Notes: generated by a model from the letters alone, not told the origin. 64,000 nt of DNA from Solirubrobacter sp963736505 (GCA_963736505.1 CAVTOZ010000005.1:62001-126000); one strand, 5' to 3'. Positions 33,867 through 42,670 are shown, counted from the first letter of the stretch. Translations and numbers: made by a program.

Positions 33867-33884
33867 ACGTACCAGCGGGTACGT
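33867..33884. promoter_or_regulatory. Inverted repeat between DUF59 and STAS genes (putative operator)
   Basis: ACGTACC (33867-33873) and GGTACGT (33878-33884) are perfect arms around AGCG. It lies 38 bases upstream of the DUF59 start in an AT-richer stretch. On the minus strand it sits between possible TTACAA and TACACC promoter boxes. Confidence 0.45.
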
Positions 33885-33995
33885 TGTAAGTTCCCCGGCA
33901 TCGTCAGCTTCGACGCACAGCTCGCGATCCTTCGGATCGAAGGGGACGAGGACCGGACCACGAGCGGCCGCCGCCGGCGACCGTTCTCCACGGCC

Positions 33996-34220
33996 TTGAC
34001 CGCCACCCGCGACGTGATCGTGGATCTCTCGGGCCTGCGCTTCGCCGACTCGTCGCTGATGATCGACCTCGCGTGCCTGGCCCAGCGGCTGCGCGCGCAG
34101 GGCCAGACGCTCTGGCTCGCCCACCCGCAGCCGCACATCCGCTTCCTGATCGAGACCGTCGGTCTGCACCGGATGCCTTCGGTACGCGTCGACAGCGGTC
34201 CTCAGCCGGCGCTCACGTAG
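33996..34220 (+). CDS. STAS domain protein (anti-sigma factor antagonist-like); start uncertain
   Basis: From TTG 33996 the product has 74 residues: DVIVDLSGLRFADSSLMIDL (the phosphorylatable Ser motif of STAS) and TLWLAHPQPHIRFLIETVGL. The same frame is open upstream to about 33834 and from 33900 encodes SFDAQLAILRIEGDEDRTT, the normal first strands of a STAS domain, but has no ATG, GTG or TTG there. So the gene starts with a rare codon, or its start was lost, or the base call is wrong. Convergent with SRPBCC, overlapping by 19 bases. Confidence 0.65.
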   Translation: MTATRDVIVDLSGLRFADSSLMIDLACLAQRLRAQGQTLWLAHPQPHIRFLIETVGLHRMPSVRVDSGPQPALT

Positions 34221-34666
34221 TTCTCGAGCGCGTCGAGCGAGGTGCGCAGCGTGCCCTCGACCTCGCGGCGCCCGAACGCGCGCATCACGAGGCCGCGCAT
34301 GCGCGACGCCGGAACCTGGGCCGAGCTCAGCCGCACGCGCGTGCCGCCGTCCTGCGGGATCAGGTCGATCGTGAAGTCCGTCGACGCGGCGAAGCGCGGC
34401 GCGGGCTTGCCGTTCAGCCGCTCGGCGAGGTGCCGCCACGCGAGCCGCTTGGGCGGATCGAACGCCGTCAGCTCCTGATCGACTTCCGACGGTCTCTTGC
34501 CCCAATGACCGTACTGGCGCCGGAGCTGGCCCTCGCCCTCGCCCTCGAGCACCTCGATCCGGTCGGCGAAGCCGAACCAGCCCACCAGCCGCTCGGGGTC
34601 GGAGACCAGCGGCCAGACCGCCTCGGGAGGGGCGGGAAGCGTCCGCTCGGCGACCACCTCGATCAC
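34202..34666 (-). CDS. SRPBCC family protein (START/Bet v1-like)
   Basis: 154 residues from GTG 34666. Begins VIEVVAERTLPAPPEAVWPL, the classic first strand and helix of SRPBCC domains, then SDPERLVGWFGFADRIEVLE and the central strands with RLAWRHLAERLNG and TDFTIDLIPQDGGTRVRL. The fold binds a small hydrophobic ligand; ligand unknown. Start chosen because the frame upstream runs over the divergent fxsA promoter. Confidence 0.85.
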   Translation of the reverse strand: MIEVVAERTLPAPPEAVWPLVSDPERLVGWFGFADRIEVLEGEGEGQLRRQYGHWGKRPSEVDQELTAFDPPKRLAWRHLAERLNGKPAPRFAASTDFTIDLIPQDGGTRVRLSSAQVPASRMRGLVMRAFGRREVEGTLRTSLDALENYVSAG

Positions 34667-34702
34667 GCGGCCTAGCCTACGCCTGCGTAACGTGTGAGAC
34701 CG

Positions 34703-35155
34703 ATGCGACTGCTGCTGATCGTCCTCTTCATCGTCGTCCCGATCGCCGAGCTGGCGCTGCTCATCCAGGTCGGATCCTGGATCGGCGTCTGGTGGACGGT
34801 GGCGCTGCTGGTCGCCGACTCGGTCCTCGGCGCGTACCTGATGCGCTCGCAGGGACGCGCCGTGTGGCGGCGCTTCAATGCCGCGATCGGCGAGGGCCGC
34901 GCGCCGACCCGCGAGGTGCTCGACGGCGTGCTCGTGATCTTCGGCGGCGCGCTGCTGCTGACCCCGGGGTTCATCACCGACATCTTCGGCTTCCTGTTCC
35001 TGTTCCCGCCCACGCGCGTGCTCGTGCGGCGGCTGCTCGTCCGCCGCGCCGCGCTGCGCGTGATGACCGTCGCGCGGCCGCCGGGAGCGCGCGCGAACGA
35101 CGTCGACGGCACCGCGATCGACATCGAGCCCGACCAGCTGGACCATCCGCGATGA
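34703..35155 (+). CDS. fxsA: FxsA family membrane protein
   Basis: 150 residues from ATG 34703; GTG 34694 is possible. Typical FxsA: LLIVLFIVVPIAELALLIQV, GVWWTVALLVADSVLGAYL, SQGRAVWRRFNAAIGEGRAPT and VFGGALLLTPGFITDIFGFL-like third helix, followed by a cytoplasmic tail. FxsA in E. coli suppresses F-plasmid exclusion of T7; in other bacteria the role is unknown. The stop overlaps the next start (ATGA), so the three genes to 36635 are co-translated. Confidence 0.93.
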   Translation: MRLLLIVLFIVVPIAELALLIQVGSWIGVWWTVALLVADSVLGAYLMRSQGRAVWRRFNAAIGEGRAPTREVLDGVLVIFGGALLLTPGFITDIFGFLFLFPPTRVLVRRLLVRRAALRVMTVARPPGARANDVDGTAIDIEPDQLDHPR

Positions 35156-36012
35156 GCGGCGCGGAGCGGCTCGAGTCGGCGCGCGCCCTGCGCCGGCCGG
35201 GGGACACGGACGCCGTCACGTTCTCGTGGGCGGACCCGGTCGCCGGGCTCTACGGGCTGGTGCGGGTGGCCAACGGCGTCGGCGCCGACGGCGTCGAGCA
35301 GCCGAGCGCGCTGGCGATCGCGTTCGCGGGGCGCACGCCCCTCGGCGCCGTCGCGGTCGCCGGGCCCGAGGCGGCGGCGGCCGCCACCGCCACCATCGAC
35401 GAGCCGCTGCAGCGCTGGACGCTGCGCGGCGCGGGCGAGCTCGAGTTCGAGCTGGACTTCGAGGCGACCACACCCCCCGCGTCGATCGGGGGCCGCGAGA
35501 AGGTGGCCAAGACCGGCGGGATGGAGGGCTACGAGCAGCTCTGCCGCGTGCGCGGCACGATGCGCGTCGACGGCGGCACGCGCGACGTCGGCGGCGTCGG
35601 GCAGCGCGGGCACGCGTGGGGCAACCCGGACTGGGACCGGATCGCGCTCACGCGCGCGGTCGGGGCGTGGCTGGACGACGGCACCGGCGTCGTCCTCACC
35701 GCCGTGCGCCCGTCCGGCGTGACGGCGCACGCCGACGAGGCGATCTGGGCGGCCAAGCTCGACACCGAGCAGGCCCGCGAGATCGAGGACCCGCGGCTGT
35801 CGACGACCAGCGACGAGGGCGGGCGCCAGATCCGCGCGGGCCTGGAGATGTGGATCGACGACAGCGACGACTACCCGCTGCGCGGGACCGGCGAGGTGGT
35901 GGCCGGATCGACGCTGGAGCTCGGCGCGCTGCGGCTCGACGTCGCGTTCTTCCGCTGGCACGTCGAGGGACGCACCGGCACCGGCCGCTACGACGTGATC
36001 CGCCGCGCGTGA
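35152..36012 (+). CDS. Conserved hypothetical protein, lipocalin/CrtC-like
   Basis: 286 residues from ATG 35152. Many short strands, ending TGTGRYDVIRRA. The central motif RGHAWGNPDWDRIAL matches the GHxWGxxxxxR signature shared with the 312-residue protein at 37155 and with AttH/CrtC-like (carotenoid hydratase) lipocalin folds. No signal peptide. No catalytic residue is certain. Coupled to fxsA before it and to HAD hydrolase after it by 4-base overlaps. Confidence 0.7.
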   Translation: MSGAERLESARALRRPGDTDAVTFSWADPVAGLYGLVRVANGVGADGVEQPSALAIAFAGRTPLGAVAVAGPEAAAAATATIDEPLQRWTLRGAGELEFELDFEATTPPASIGGREKVAKTGGMEGYEQLCRVRGTMRVDGGTRDVGGVGQRGHAWGNPDWDRIALTRAVGAWLDDGTGVVLTAVRPSGVTAHADEAIWAAKLDTEQAREIEDPRLSTTSDEGGRQIRAGLEMWIDDSDDYPLRGTGEVVAGSTLELGALRLDVAFFRWHVEGRTGTGRYDVIRRA

Positions 36013-36635
36013 TCCGCGCCGTCGTGACGGACTTCGGCGGCGTGCTGACGACGCCGCTGATCGAGGCGTTCACGCGCGCGAACGCGGAGATCGGCGTGCC
36101 CGCCGAAGCGCTGCGCGACGCGATGCGGCTGTCGGCGGCGCGCGCCTCCGAGCCGCCGCTGTGGACGCTCGAGCGCGGCGAGATGAGCGAGCCGGCGTTC
36201 ATCGCCGACCTCGGCGTGAGCCTCGAGCAGGTGCTCGGCCGCCCGGTCGACCTCGACGGCTACGGCGCGCGGCTGATGGGCTCGCTCGAGCGCAACGAGC
36301 CGCTGCTCGCGTACTACCGCGCGCTGCACGAGCGCGGGATCCGCTTCGCGATCCTGACCAACAACGTGCGCGAGTGGCAGCCGCTGTGGCGCGAGCGGCT
36401 CGCCGCCGACGACCTGTTCGAGCTGATCGTCGACTCCGGCTTCGAGGGCGTCCGCAAGCCGGACCCCGCGATCTACGCGCTCACGCTCGAGCGCCTCGGG
36501 CTGCCCGGCGACGCGTGCGCGTTCGTCGACGACCTCGAGGTCAACCTCCCGCCGGCGCGCGAGGCGGGCATGCACCCCGTGCACTACCGCGACGCCGAGC
36601 AGGCGATCGCGGAGCTGCGCGGGCTAATTGTCTGA
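36009..36635 (+). CDS. HAD superfamily hydrolase (subfamily IA)
   Basis: 208 residues from GTG 36009. Nucleophile Asp in VVTDFGGVLTT, cap domain, motif II Thr in FAILTNN, motif III Lys in FEGVRKPDPAIY and motif IV acid pair in FVDDLEVNL. The second Asp of motif I is replaced by Gly (DFG), as in epoxide-hydrolase-type HADs that often have reduced phosphatase activity. Last gene of the fxsA-type operon; overlaps the convergent next gene by 12 bases. Confidence 0.9.
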   Translation: MIRAVVTDFGGVLTTPLIEAFTRANAEIGVPAEALRDAMRLSAARASEPPLWTLERGEMSEPAFIADLGVSLEQVLGRPVDLDGYGARLMGSLERNEPLLAYYRALHERGIRFAILTNNVREWQPLWRERLAADDLFELIVDSGFEGVRKPDPAIYALTLERLGLPGDACAFVDDLEVNLPPAREAGMHPVHYRDAEQAIAELRGLIV

Positions 36636-37079
36636 GCCGAGGCGATCCCAGCAGTAGAGCTCGAGGCACTCGGCCGCGAGCTCGGTCGCGCGCTCGCGCG
36701 ACAGCCACGGCAGCACGCTCTCGAGCGCCTGCTCCTCCGCCACGCCGGCGGCGAACGCGTCCTCCCCGCGCAGGCCCGCGGCGATCCGCAGCGCCTCGCG
36801 CCGGTTCTCGCCGAGCCCCTGGAAGGCGCCCATCAGGAACTCCTTGTTGGCGACCGGCATCCCGACCTCCATCGAGGCGTGCCAGGCGGCGAGCATCGAC
36901 AGGTCGTGCTCGTCGAGGTCGGCGACCGCCTTCGCGTAGTGCGAGGCGAGCTCACCCTCCGGGATCTCGTCGACCCAGGCGCGCACGAGCTCACCGAGCA
37001 ACTGCCGGCGAGCTTCGCGACCGACCGACTCGGCGATCACGCGGATGGCGTCCTGGGGTTCGATGAAGCAGAGTGGCAT
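36624..37079 (-). CDS. Hypothetical protein, 151 residues
   Basis: From ATG 37079 with AGGACGG close upstream. Predicted to be mainly helical and acidic: MPLCFIEPQDAIRVIAES, LSMLAAWHASMEVGMPVANK and LESVLPWLSRERATELAAEC. No membrane helix, no known family. Divergent from the lipocalin-like gene at 37155 and convergent with HAD. Conservation cannot be judged here; the strong coding bias and defined start support it. Confidence 0.65.
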   Translation of the reverse strand: MPLCFIEPQDAIRVIAESVGREARRQLLGELVRAWVDEIPEGELASHYAKAVADLDEHDLSMLAAWHASMEVGMPVANKEFLMGAFQGLGENRREALRIAAGLRGEDAFAAGVAEEQALESVLPWLSRERATELAAECLELYCWDRLGSDN

Positions 37080-37154
37080 CCGTCCTGGTCCTCGAATCCG
37101 GGGGATGACGACGTTGTTCACGGTACGTGGTGCGTCGGACGGCACAATGGCGGC

Positions 37155-38093
37155 GTGGCCGGACGCTACGAGTCGTGGTTCCTGAGCGCGCGCGACGCGG
37201 AGCCGGGCCGTCCCCCGCGCGCGCTGTGGATCCGGCACACCCGCCATCGCGCGGCGAACGCCCGCGAAGGCACGGCCGCGCTGTGGTGCACGCTGTTCGA
37301 CCGCAGCGGCCCGCAGGCGGTCAAGGAGTCGGTCACGGAGTTCCCCGCGAGCGCCGCCGCCGGCCCGACCGGCTTCCGCGGCGAGGCCCGAGCGCGCGGC
37401 CGGATGGCCTCGTGGGACCTGACGCTGTCCGGCGACGAGCCGCCGCTGCGCCACCTCCGCCCGGCCGCGCTGTACCGGCTGCCGGTCCCGCGCACCAAGC
37501 TCGAGGCGCCCGTCCCGGACGCGATCGCCAGCGGCCGCGTCGTGCTCGACGGCCAGCTGCTCGAGGTCGTCGGCTGGCGCGCGACGGCCGGCCACAACTG
37601 GGGCGCCGAGCACGCCGACCGCTGGGTCTGGCTGCACGCCGCCGGGTTCGAGGACGAGCCCGAGGCGTGGCTGGAGCTGACGCTCGCGCGCGTGCGGATC
37701 GGCGGCGCGACGACGCCGTGGATCGCCAACGGCGCGCTCTCGCTCGGGCGCGAGCGGCTGCGGCTCGGCGGCCTCGGCCACATCCCCGGCGTGCGCGTGG
37801 TCGCCTCGCCCGGGCGGCTCGAGGCGATCGTCCCCGGCGAGCGCGCCGACATCCGCGTCGCCGTCCACGCCGACCTCGACCAGATCGCCGGCTTCCGCTA
37901 CGCGGGCGTCGGGCCGGACGCGGTCACGGGCGAGCGCGAGGTCCTGCACGCCGGGCTCGCCGAGGTCCACCTCAACGTCCGCCGCTCAGGCCGGCCGACG
38001 CTCGAGCTCGCGACCGCCGCCGGCGGCGCCTACGAGCTCGGCGCGCGCCAGTTCACCAACGCCGTCGCGCTGCAGCCCTACCCGGATCCCTAG
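37155..38093 (+). CDS. Conserved hypothetical protein, lipocalin/CrtC/tocopherol cyclase-like
   Basis: 312 residues from GTG 37155. The central motif TAGHNWGAEHADRWVWLHAA is typical of the AttH/CrtC/tocopherol cyclase beta-barrel fold, preceded by HTRHRAANAREGTAALWCTL and followed by GVLHIPGVRVVAS-like strands (GGLGHIPGVRVVAS). A second protein with the same signature lies 1.2 kb upstream. It may bind a lipid or terpenoid. Its stop shares the CTAG with the convergent protease gene. Confidence 0.72.
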   Translation: MAGRYESWFLSARDAEPGRPPRALWIRHTRHRAANAREGTAALWCTLFDRSGPQAVKESVTEFPASAAAGPTGFRGEARARGRMASWDLTLSGDEPPLRHLRPAALYRLPVPRTKLEAPVPDAIASGRVVLDGQLLEVVGWRATAGHNWGAEHADRWVWLHAAGFEDEPEAWLELTLARVRIGGATTPWIANGALSLGRERLRLGGLGHIPGVRVVASPGRLEAIVPGERADIRVAVHADLDQIAGFRYAGVGPDAVTGEREVLHAGLAEVHLNVRRSGRPTLELATAAGGAYELGARQFTNAVALQPYPDP

Positions 38094-41000
38094 AGCGTGA
38101 TCCTCACGCGCCGGCTGGCGGAGCCGGTCGTCCCGTCGGCGTAGCGCGCGCTGACCTTCAGCGTGACCGTGACGGACTTCAGCTTGTGCCGGCGCAGCGC
38201 GCGCTTGGCCTTCGCCGACAGCGTGATCTTTATCCTCGTCGTGCTCGCGCGCTTGATCTGGACCTTGCTCGTCGCGAGCGTGGAGAGCCCGAGCTTGCGC
38301 TTCGTGCGCGCGTCGACCGTGGCCGTCGCGGTGGTGTCGCAGGCTGCCGCGCACCTGACGTCGAAGACGGCCGAGCCCTTGCTCCCGCGCGACGGCAGCA
38401 GCAGCGCGGGCTTGGCCGGCAGCGGCTTCGGCGTGGGCGTCACGGTCGCGACGGGCGTGGGGATCGGCGTGGGAACCGGCGTCGCGCCCGGCGTGGGCGT
38501 GGGCGTCGCGGTCGGCGTGGGCGTCGGGGTCGGCGTGCGCACCGGCGCGCCCTCGCTGACCGTCAGCGTGATCGGCGGCGCGGCGCCCTTGCCGCCGCGG
38601 AAGTCGTCCGCGGCCACGCCGGCCGTGTACGTGCCCGCGGTCGGGTACAGGTGCTCGACCGTCGGCCCGTTCGTCGTCGCCGTCGCGCCGTCGCCGAAGC
38701 TCCACTCGTAGCCCGTGATCGCGCTGTCGAGATCGGTCATGTGCGCCGTGAACAGGACGCTCGAGCCTGGCCCGGCCGGGTTCGGATCGGCTTCCAGCGT
38801 GCCCGCCGGGAGCACGTTGGGCGATCCGCCGAAGACCTCGAACTCCGTGAAATCCTGGTACGCGTACCCCGCGCCTTGCGTGCTCAGGAGCGTCAGCCGG
38901 ACGTAGCGCACTCCGGTCGCGCCGGCGGTCGGGGCGAACGCGCTGAGATGGCCGCGATCGGCGTCGCCGAAGGTGCGGTTCAGCGCCGTCGTCCAGGTCG
39001 TGCCGTTGGGCGACGTCTCGACGCGGACCTGGGCGGCGGCTGCGTCGCGCGGGTCCGCGCAGGTCTCCGTCGGATTCATCGCGAGCGCCGCGACGTCGAT
39101 CGTCTGCGGGAGCTTGACGACGAACGAGTTCGGCGTGGCGCCGGTCGGCTTGATCGAGGACCAACCGGTCGCGTAGGAGCCGTCGATCGCCTTGTCCGGG
39201 CTGCAGCCGCCGTAGGAGTCGCCCTGCGTCGCTGTGATCTGGGCACCGCCGGAGGACGCCGCCCAGTCACGTCGCAACGCCATGTCGCGCGTCGCGCCGG
39301 CCGAGGTCTCGACCGTGACGGTATCGGTCAGCGTGTCGTAGCCGGGAGCCGAGAAGAACAGCCGCGGATAGGTGCCGAACGGGACGTCGTCGATCCTGTA
39401 GCCGCCGTCGCCCGCGCTGGTGGCGACGAGCGGGGTCGGGAGCGCGCCGGGCGTCGTGAGGCCGCCGATGCCGACCGTCGCGCCGGACAGGGGCAGGCCG
39501 TTGTCGGCACTTGTGACGTGCCCAGCGATCGGCCCGGTCGGCGTGCCCGCCGCCGGCGGCGCCGACGAATCGGCGAAGGGCGCCGCGTCGCCGCCGCTCG
39601 TCGCGGCCGCGTAGAAGCCCATCCCGCGGATCCGGAACAGGTTCCACAGCGTGGTCAGGTCGGCGCCGCCGTAGAGCGCGGTGTCGGCCGCCAGGATCGC
39701 ATTGCGCGCGTCCAGGAACGACGGCTCGGGCGGCGTCATGCGCAGCCCCTCTGTGATCAGCGCCTCGGCCTTGGACGGGAGCGCGGTGCGCAGGTCCCAC
39801 AGCGTCTCGCCCCAGATCTCCCCGTCCGCGTGGACCTCGGGCGTGCCGAGGATCTTGCCGAAGTCGGCGTACGTGTAGCCGCCGTTCGGGCAGCCGGACT
39901 GGTTGGACACGTCCGCGCGGCAGTCCAGCGGCTGCGTCCGGATCGTGTTCGACGTCGAGTAGTCGGTGTACGCGCCCATGTCCGGCCGCACGGTCAGGAA
40001 CTGGGAGACGATGTAGTCCATCGCGTACCAGTCGCTCCACGCCTCGCCCATCGCCCCGGCCTGGGCGCTGTTGAGCGCGCCGTAGCCGTCCGCGTCGCTC
40101 ACGAGCCGCGAGGACAGCCCGTGCGTGTACTCGTGGAAGACGATCCCGGCGTCGTCGCCGCCGTTGACGTTGCGATGGCCGCCGCGGAAGAGGTACATCT
40201 GCATCACCGGCGACTCGCCGTCCGGCGGCGTGTACATGTTCGCGTTGTTGACGTGGTTGCCGTCGGGGCCGGTGCTCGCGCCGTCGTCGGTCTCGAGCTT
40301 GAGCCGGTCGGCGCCCTCGAACGGGTGATCCGCGGCCTTCGTGCCGAAGCCGATCGGGGCGGCGGCGAGGTGGTCGTGGAAGACGTTGGCGAAGTAGAAC
40401 GCCTGGACACCGTTCTGCAGGCGGTTCGGGGTCCACGTCACGCCGGTGCCCGTCCACGAGCACACGTGCGCCGCGTCGCAGCCGGTCCCCGAGCCGGCGG
40501 TGAACGGCTCGACCCACGTGCCGTCGCCGGCGCGCGTGATCAGCTCGCCGGGGCCGCTCGGGTCGTCGGCGAGGGTGTCGTCGAGGTCCGACCAGACCTG
40601 CACGTTGCTGCCGTCGAGCGTCGTCCCGTTCACGGTCGAAAGCCACGGCGTGAGGTCTACGTTGTGGCGAGCGCCGCCGGGACCCGTGCCCGGGAAGCGG
40701 TCCCACACCGACGCGGTGTTGTCGGACTTGACCATGTTCACGCTGCGCAGGACGCGGCCCGTCTGCGCGTCGACGGTCGCGTCGTAGACGGCGTCGCCGG
40801 ACGCGCGGTACGTGATCCGCCACGCGAGCTTGCGGTCGAAGAGCACGAGCGCGGCGCGCGTCCCGTCGCGGTAGGCGACCGACCGGCGGGCGCCGGCCGG
40901 ACCGCTGCGGCGCGTCACCACGCGAAACGCGCCGAGCTTGTGCTGGACCGCGCGGACGGCCGCGCCGGCGTCCACCGCCGGCGTGGTCGTGGCGACCTCG

Positions 41001-41404
41001 AGGGCGTGGGCGGGCGAGCCCTGCACGCTCAGCACGCGGCCGTCGGGCGCGACGTTGACGCGCAGCTCGGAGTCCGCCGCCGGGATGCCCTCGTACGACT
41101 GACGGCGCAGGACCTCGGTGATCCCGCCAGGCGAGGTCGACGTCGCCGGCGCGCCGAGCGTGTCGAGGTCGGCCGCGGTCAGTCCGAGGACGGACAGGTG
41201 CGAGCGGACGTAGGCGTCGGCGATCGCCTTGGGATCGCTCGGCGACGGGCCCGTCAGCGTGCCGTCCAGCCGCGCCAGCACGCGCGGCGTGCCGGTCGCG
41301 GCGTCGATGTCCAGCACCGCCTGCGGGCCGAGGTGGCGCTCGAGCGACGCGCGGTCGGCCTTCACGTCCGCGCGTGCCGTCGCGGGCGCGACGAGCGCCA
41401 GCAA
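38090..41404 (-). CDS. M36 (fungalysin) metallopeptidase, multidomain, secreted
   Basis: 1104 residues from TTG 41404. N-terminal FTP/PepSY-like propeptide, M36 domain with HEYTH (about residue 423; HExxH) and GAMGEAWSDWYAMD, then a carboxypeptidase-regulatory-like fold (ADNGLPLSGATVGIGG), an F5/8 type C-like domain (SYGGCSPDKAIDGSYATGW), a PKD domain (DLDSAITGYEWSFGDG), a Thr/Pro linker and a C-terminal beta domain common in this lineage. It is a secreted zinc protease. The signal peptide lacks a canonical start: the open frame extends to about 41458 without ATG or GTG, and AGGAGGG at 41422-41428 points to a CTG or TTG start. Confidence 0.9.
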   Translation of the reverse strand: MLALVAPATARADVKADRASLERHLGPQAVLDIDAATGTPRVLARLDGTLTGPSPSDPKAIADAYVRSHLSVLGLTAADLDTLGAPATSTSPGGITEVLRRQSYEGIPAADSELRVNVAPDGRVLSVQGSPAHALEVATTTPAVDAGAAVRAVQHKLGAFRVVTRRSGPAGARRSVAYRDGTRAALVLFDRKLAWRITYRASGDAVYDATVDAQTGRVLRSVNMVKSDNTASVWDRFPGTGPGGARHNVDLTPWLSTVNGTTLDGSNVQVWSDLDDTLADDPSGPGELITRAGDGTWVEPFTAGSGTGCDAAHVCSWTGTGVTWTPNRLQNGVQAFYFANVFHDHLAAAPIGFGTKAADHPFEGADRLKLETDDGASTGPDGNHVNNANMYTPPDGESPVMQMYLFRGGHRNVNGGDDAGIVFHEYTHGLSSRLVSDADGYGALNSAQAGAMGEAWSDWYAMDYIVSQFLTVRPDMGAYTDYSTSNTIRTQPLDCRADVSNQSGCPNGGYTYADFGKILGTPEVHADGEIWGETLWDLRTALPSKAEALITEGLRMTPPEPSFLDARNAILAADTALYGGADLTTLWNLFRIRGMGFYAAATSGGDAAPFADSSAPPAAGTPTGPIAGHVTSADNGLPLSGATVGIGGLTTPGALPTPLVATSAGDGGYRIDDVPFGTYPRLFFSAPGYDTLTDTVTVETSAGATRDMALRRDWAASSGGAQITATQGDSYGGCSPDKAIDGSYATGWSSIKPTGATPNSFVVKLPQTIDVAALAMNPTETCADPRDAAAAQVRVETSPNGTTWTTALNRTFGDADRGHLSAFAPTAGATGVRYVRLTLLSTQGAGYAYQDFTEFEVFGGSPNVLPAGTLEADPNPAGPGSSVLFTAHMTDLDSAITGYEWSFGDGATATTNGPTVEHLYPTAGTYTAGVAADDFRGGKGAAPPITLTVSEGAPVRTPTPTPTPTATPTPTPGATPVPTPIPTPVATVTPTPKPLPAKPALLLPSRGSKGSAVFDVRCAAACDTTATATVDARTKRKLGLSTLATSKVQIKRASTTRIKITLSAKAKRALRRHKLKSVTVTLKVSARYADGTTGSASRRVRITL

Positions 41405-41502
41405 GATCAGCGCCGCCAGCGCCCTCCTATGTCCCGCGACCCGGGGGATCTGGCGAGGCTACTGGACCCCCCGGTCCGCGCACACCGGACATGCGCCTAG
41501 TT

Positions 41503-42471
41503 TCACTGCACGTGCTTGGCGACCTCGTCGTACGCCGGGCGCTTGACGCCGTTGGCCACGAGGCCGGCGTCGAAGCGCGGCGTGACGGCGCCGTACCACG
41601 TGTAGACGTACACGCGCTTGATCTTCTTGTTCTTGGCCGCCGTGCTGAACAGGTACTTGGTCGCCTTCAGCTGGCACGCGGACGCCGACTTGCAGCCGTG
41701 GTAGGTCTTCTTGGACCAGAAGGAGCCGAACTTGTACAGGCCGCCGGTCTCCGTCAGCCAGTACTGCGAGCAGCCGAGCGCCTTGGTCAGCGCCGCCGTC
41801 CCCGTGGTGCGGAAGCGGTTGACGTCGGAGTAGTTGTGGATGCCGCAGATCGTCCGCTTGGTCTTGAGCGCCTTGCGGAACGCCTGGATGTACTTCGTCG
41901 TCGCCTTGAAGGTCGGGTGCTTGGCCGACGGGTCGTCGGCCTGGTCGAGCATGTCGGCGACGACGATCGTGCACTTCGGGCACGCCTTCTTGGCGATGTC
42001 GGTGAACTTCGCGGCCGCCTTCGGGTCGCGCGACGTCGGCTGCGAGAAGTGGTTGGCCTCGTTCCACGGCGCGATCACCTTCACGTAGGAGAAGCGGGCC
42101 AGGAAGGCCTTGATCGCGGTCTCGTACTGCTTGGCCGTCGGCAGCTTGCAGACCGCGGTCCTGAAGTACTTCTTCTGGCCGCAGCGCGAGGCGTCGCCGC
42201 GCGTGTGCTCGAACGCCACCAGCGGCTCCACGCCCGACGCCTGCGCGGCGGAGATGTACGACGTCACGCGGTCCAGGTCGAAGCCGCCCTTGGCGACGAC
42301 GTCCCATGCCACGACGATGCGGGCGTGCTTGATCCCGATCGACGTGAACAGCGGATCCGAGAACATCGTGGGCTGGTTCTCGGAGATGCCGACGGTGAGA
42401 GCGGCGGACGCCTTCGCGGGGATCGCGAGCGCGAGCAGGCAGGCGGACAGCAGGACCAGGCGGGAACGCAT
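41503..42471 (-). CDS. Secreted glycosidase-like TIM-barrel protein
   Basis: 322 residues from ATG 42471. Signal peptide (LVLLSACLLALAIPAKASA). Barrel-type strands: ALTVGISENQPTMFSDPLF, ARIVVAWDV, VEPLVAFEHTRG, the acid/base-like Glu in VIAPWNEANHFS and nucleophile-like Glu in YWLTETGGLYKF, as in GH39/GH5-like clan A enzymes. Substrate unknown. Several Cys may form disulfides. Its upstream region is the 224-bp palindromic element. Confidence 0.75.
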   Translation of the reverse strand: MRSRLVLLSACLLALAIPAKASAALTVGISENQPTMFSDPLFTSIGIKHARIVVAWDVVAKGGFDLDRVTSYISAAQASGVEPLVAFEHTRGDASRCGQKKYFRTAVCKLPTAKQYETAIKAFLARFSYVKVIAPWNEANHFSQPTSRDPKAAAKFTDIAKKACPKCTIVVADMLDQADDPSAKHPTFKATTKYIQAFRKALKTKRTICGIHNYSDVNRFRTTGTAALTKALGCSQYWLTETGGLYKFGSFWSKKTYHGCKSASACQLKATKYLFSTAAKNKKIKRVYVYTWYGAVTPRFDAGLVANGVKRPAYDEVAKHVQ

Positions 42472-42540
42472 CCGGCCAGGCTAGTGGATGCGTCCGAAGG
42501 TACGGTGCATCGCCGGCGAATGCACGGGTCGTCGCTGCCA

Positions 42541-42584
42541 CTGCCTCGCGGCAGAGCGCTCGTCATCGGCTTCGCCTCGGCGGC
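42541..42584 (-). repeat. Mini-hairpin repeat core, copy C
   Basis: On the minus strand: hairpin 1 GGC around GAA and GCC (42568-42576), linker GATGACGA, a degenerate second hairpin with arms CGC and GCG, then GAGGCAG. Arms ACTGCC and GGCAGT around the core could form an outer stem. Confidence 0.55.
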
Positions 42585-42627
42585 AGTCGCTCGCATACTG
42601 GTGGTACGTGTGCGACTTCCGCGGCCC

Positions 42628-42670
42628 GGCAGCGGCGAGAGCCAAGTGACGAGCCCCAAAGGCGAGACAG
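42628..42670 (+). repeat. Mini-hairpin repeat core, copy D
   Basis: Hairpin 1 GGC around GAGA and GCC (42634-42643), linker AAGTGACGA, hairpin 2 GCC around CCAAA and GGC (42653-42663), then GAGACAG. Stem bases differ from copies A and B but pairing is kept, which suggests that structure is selected. Confidence 0.55.

Noticed and set aside
37127..41500. A 1457-codon open frame on the plus strand
   Set aside because: It is antisense to the M36 protease, overlaps the lipocalin-like gene and has Arg-rich low-complexity sequence typical of the shadow frame of high-GC genes.
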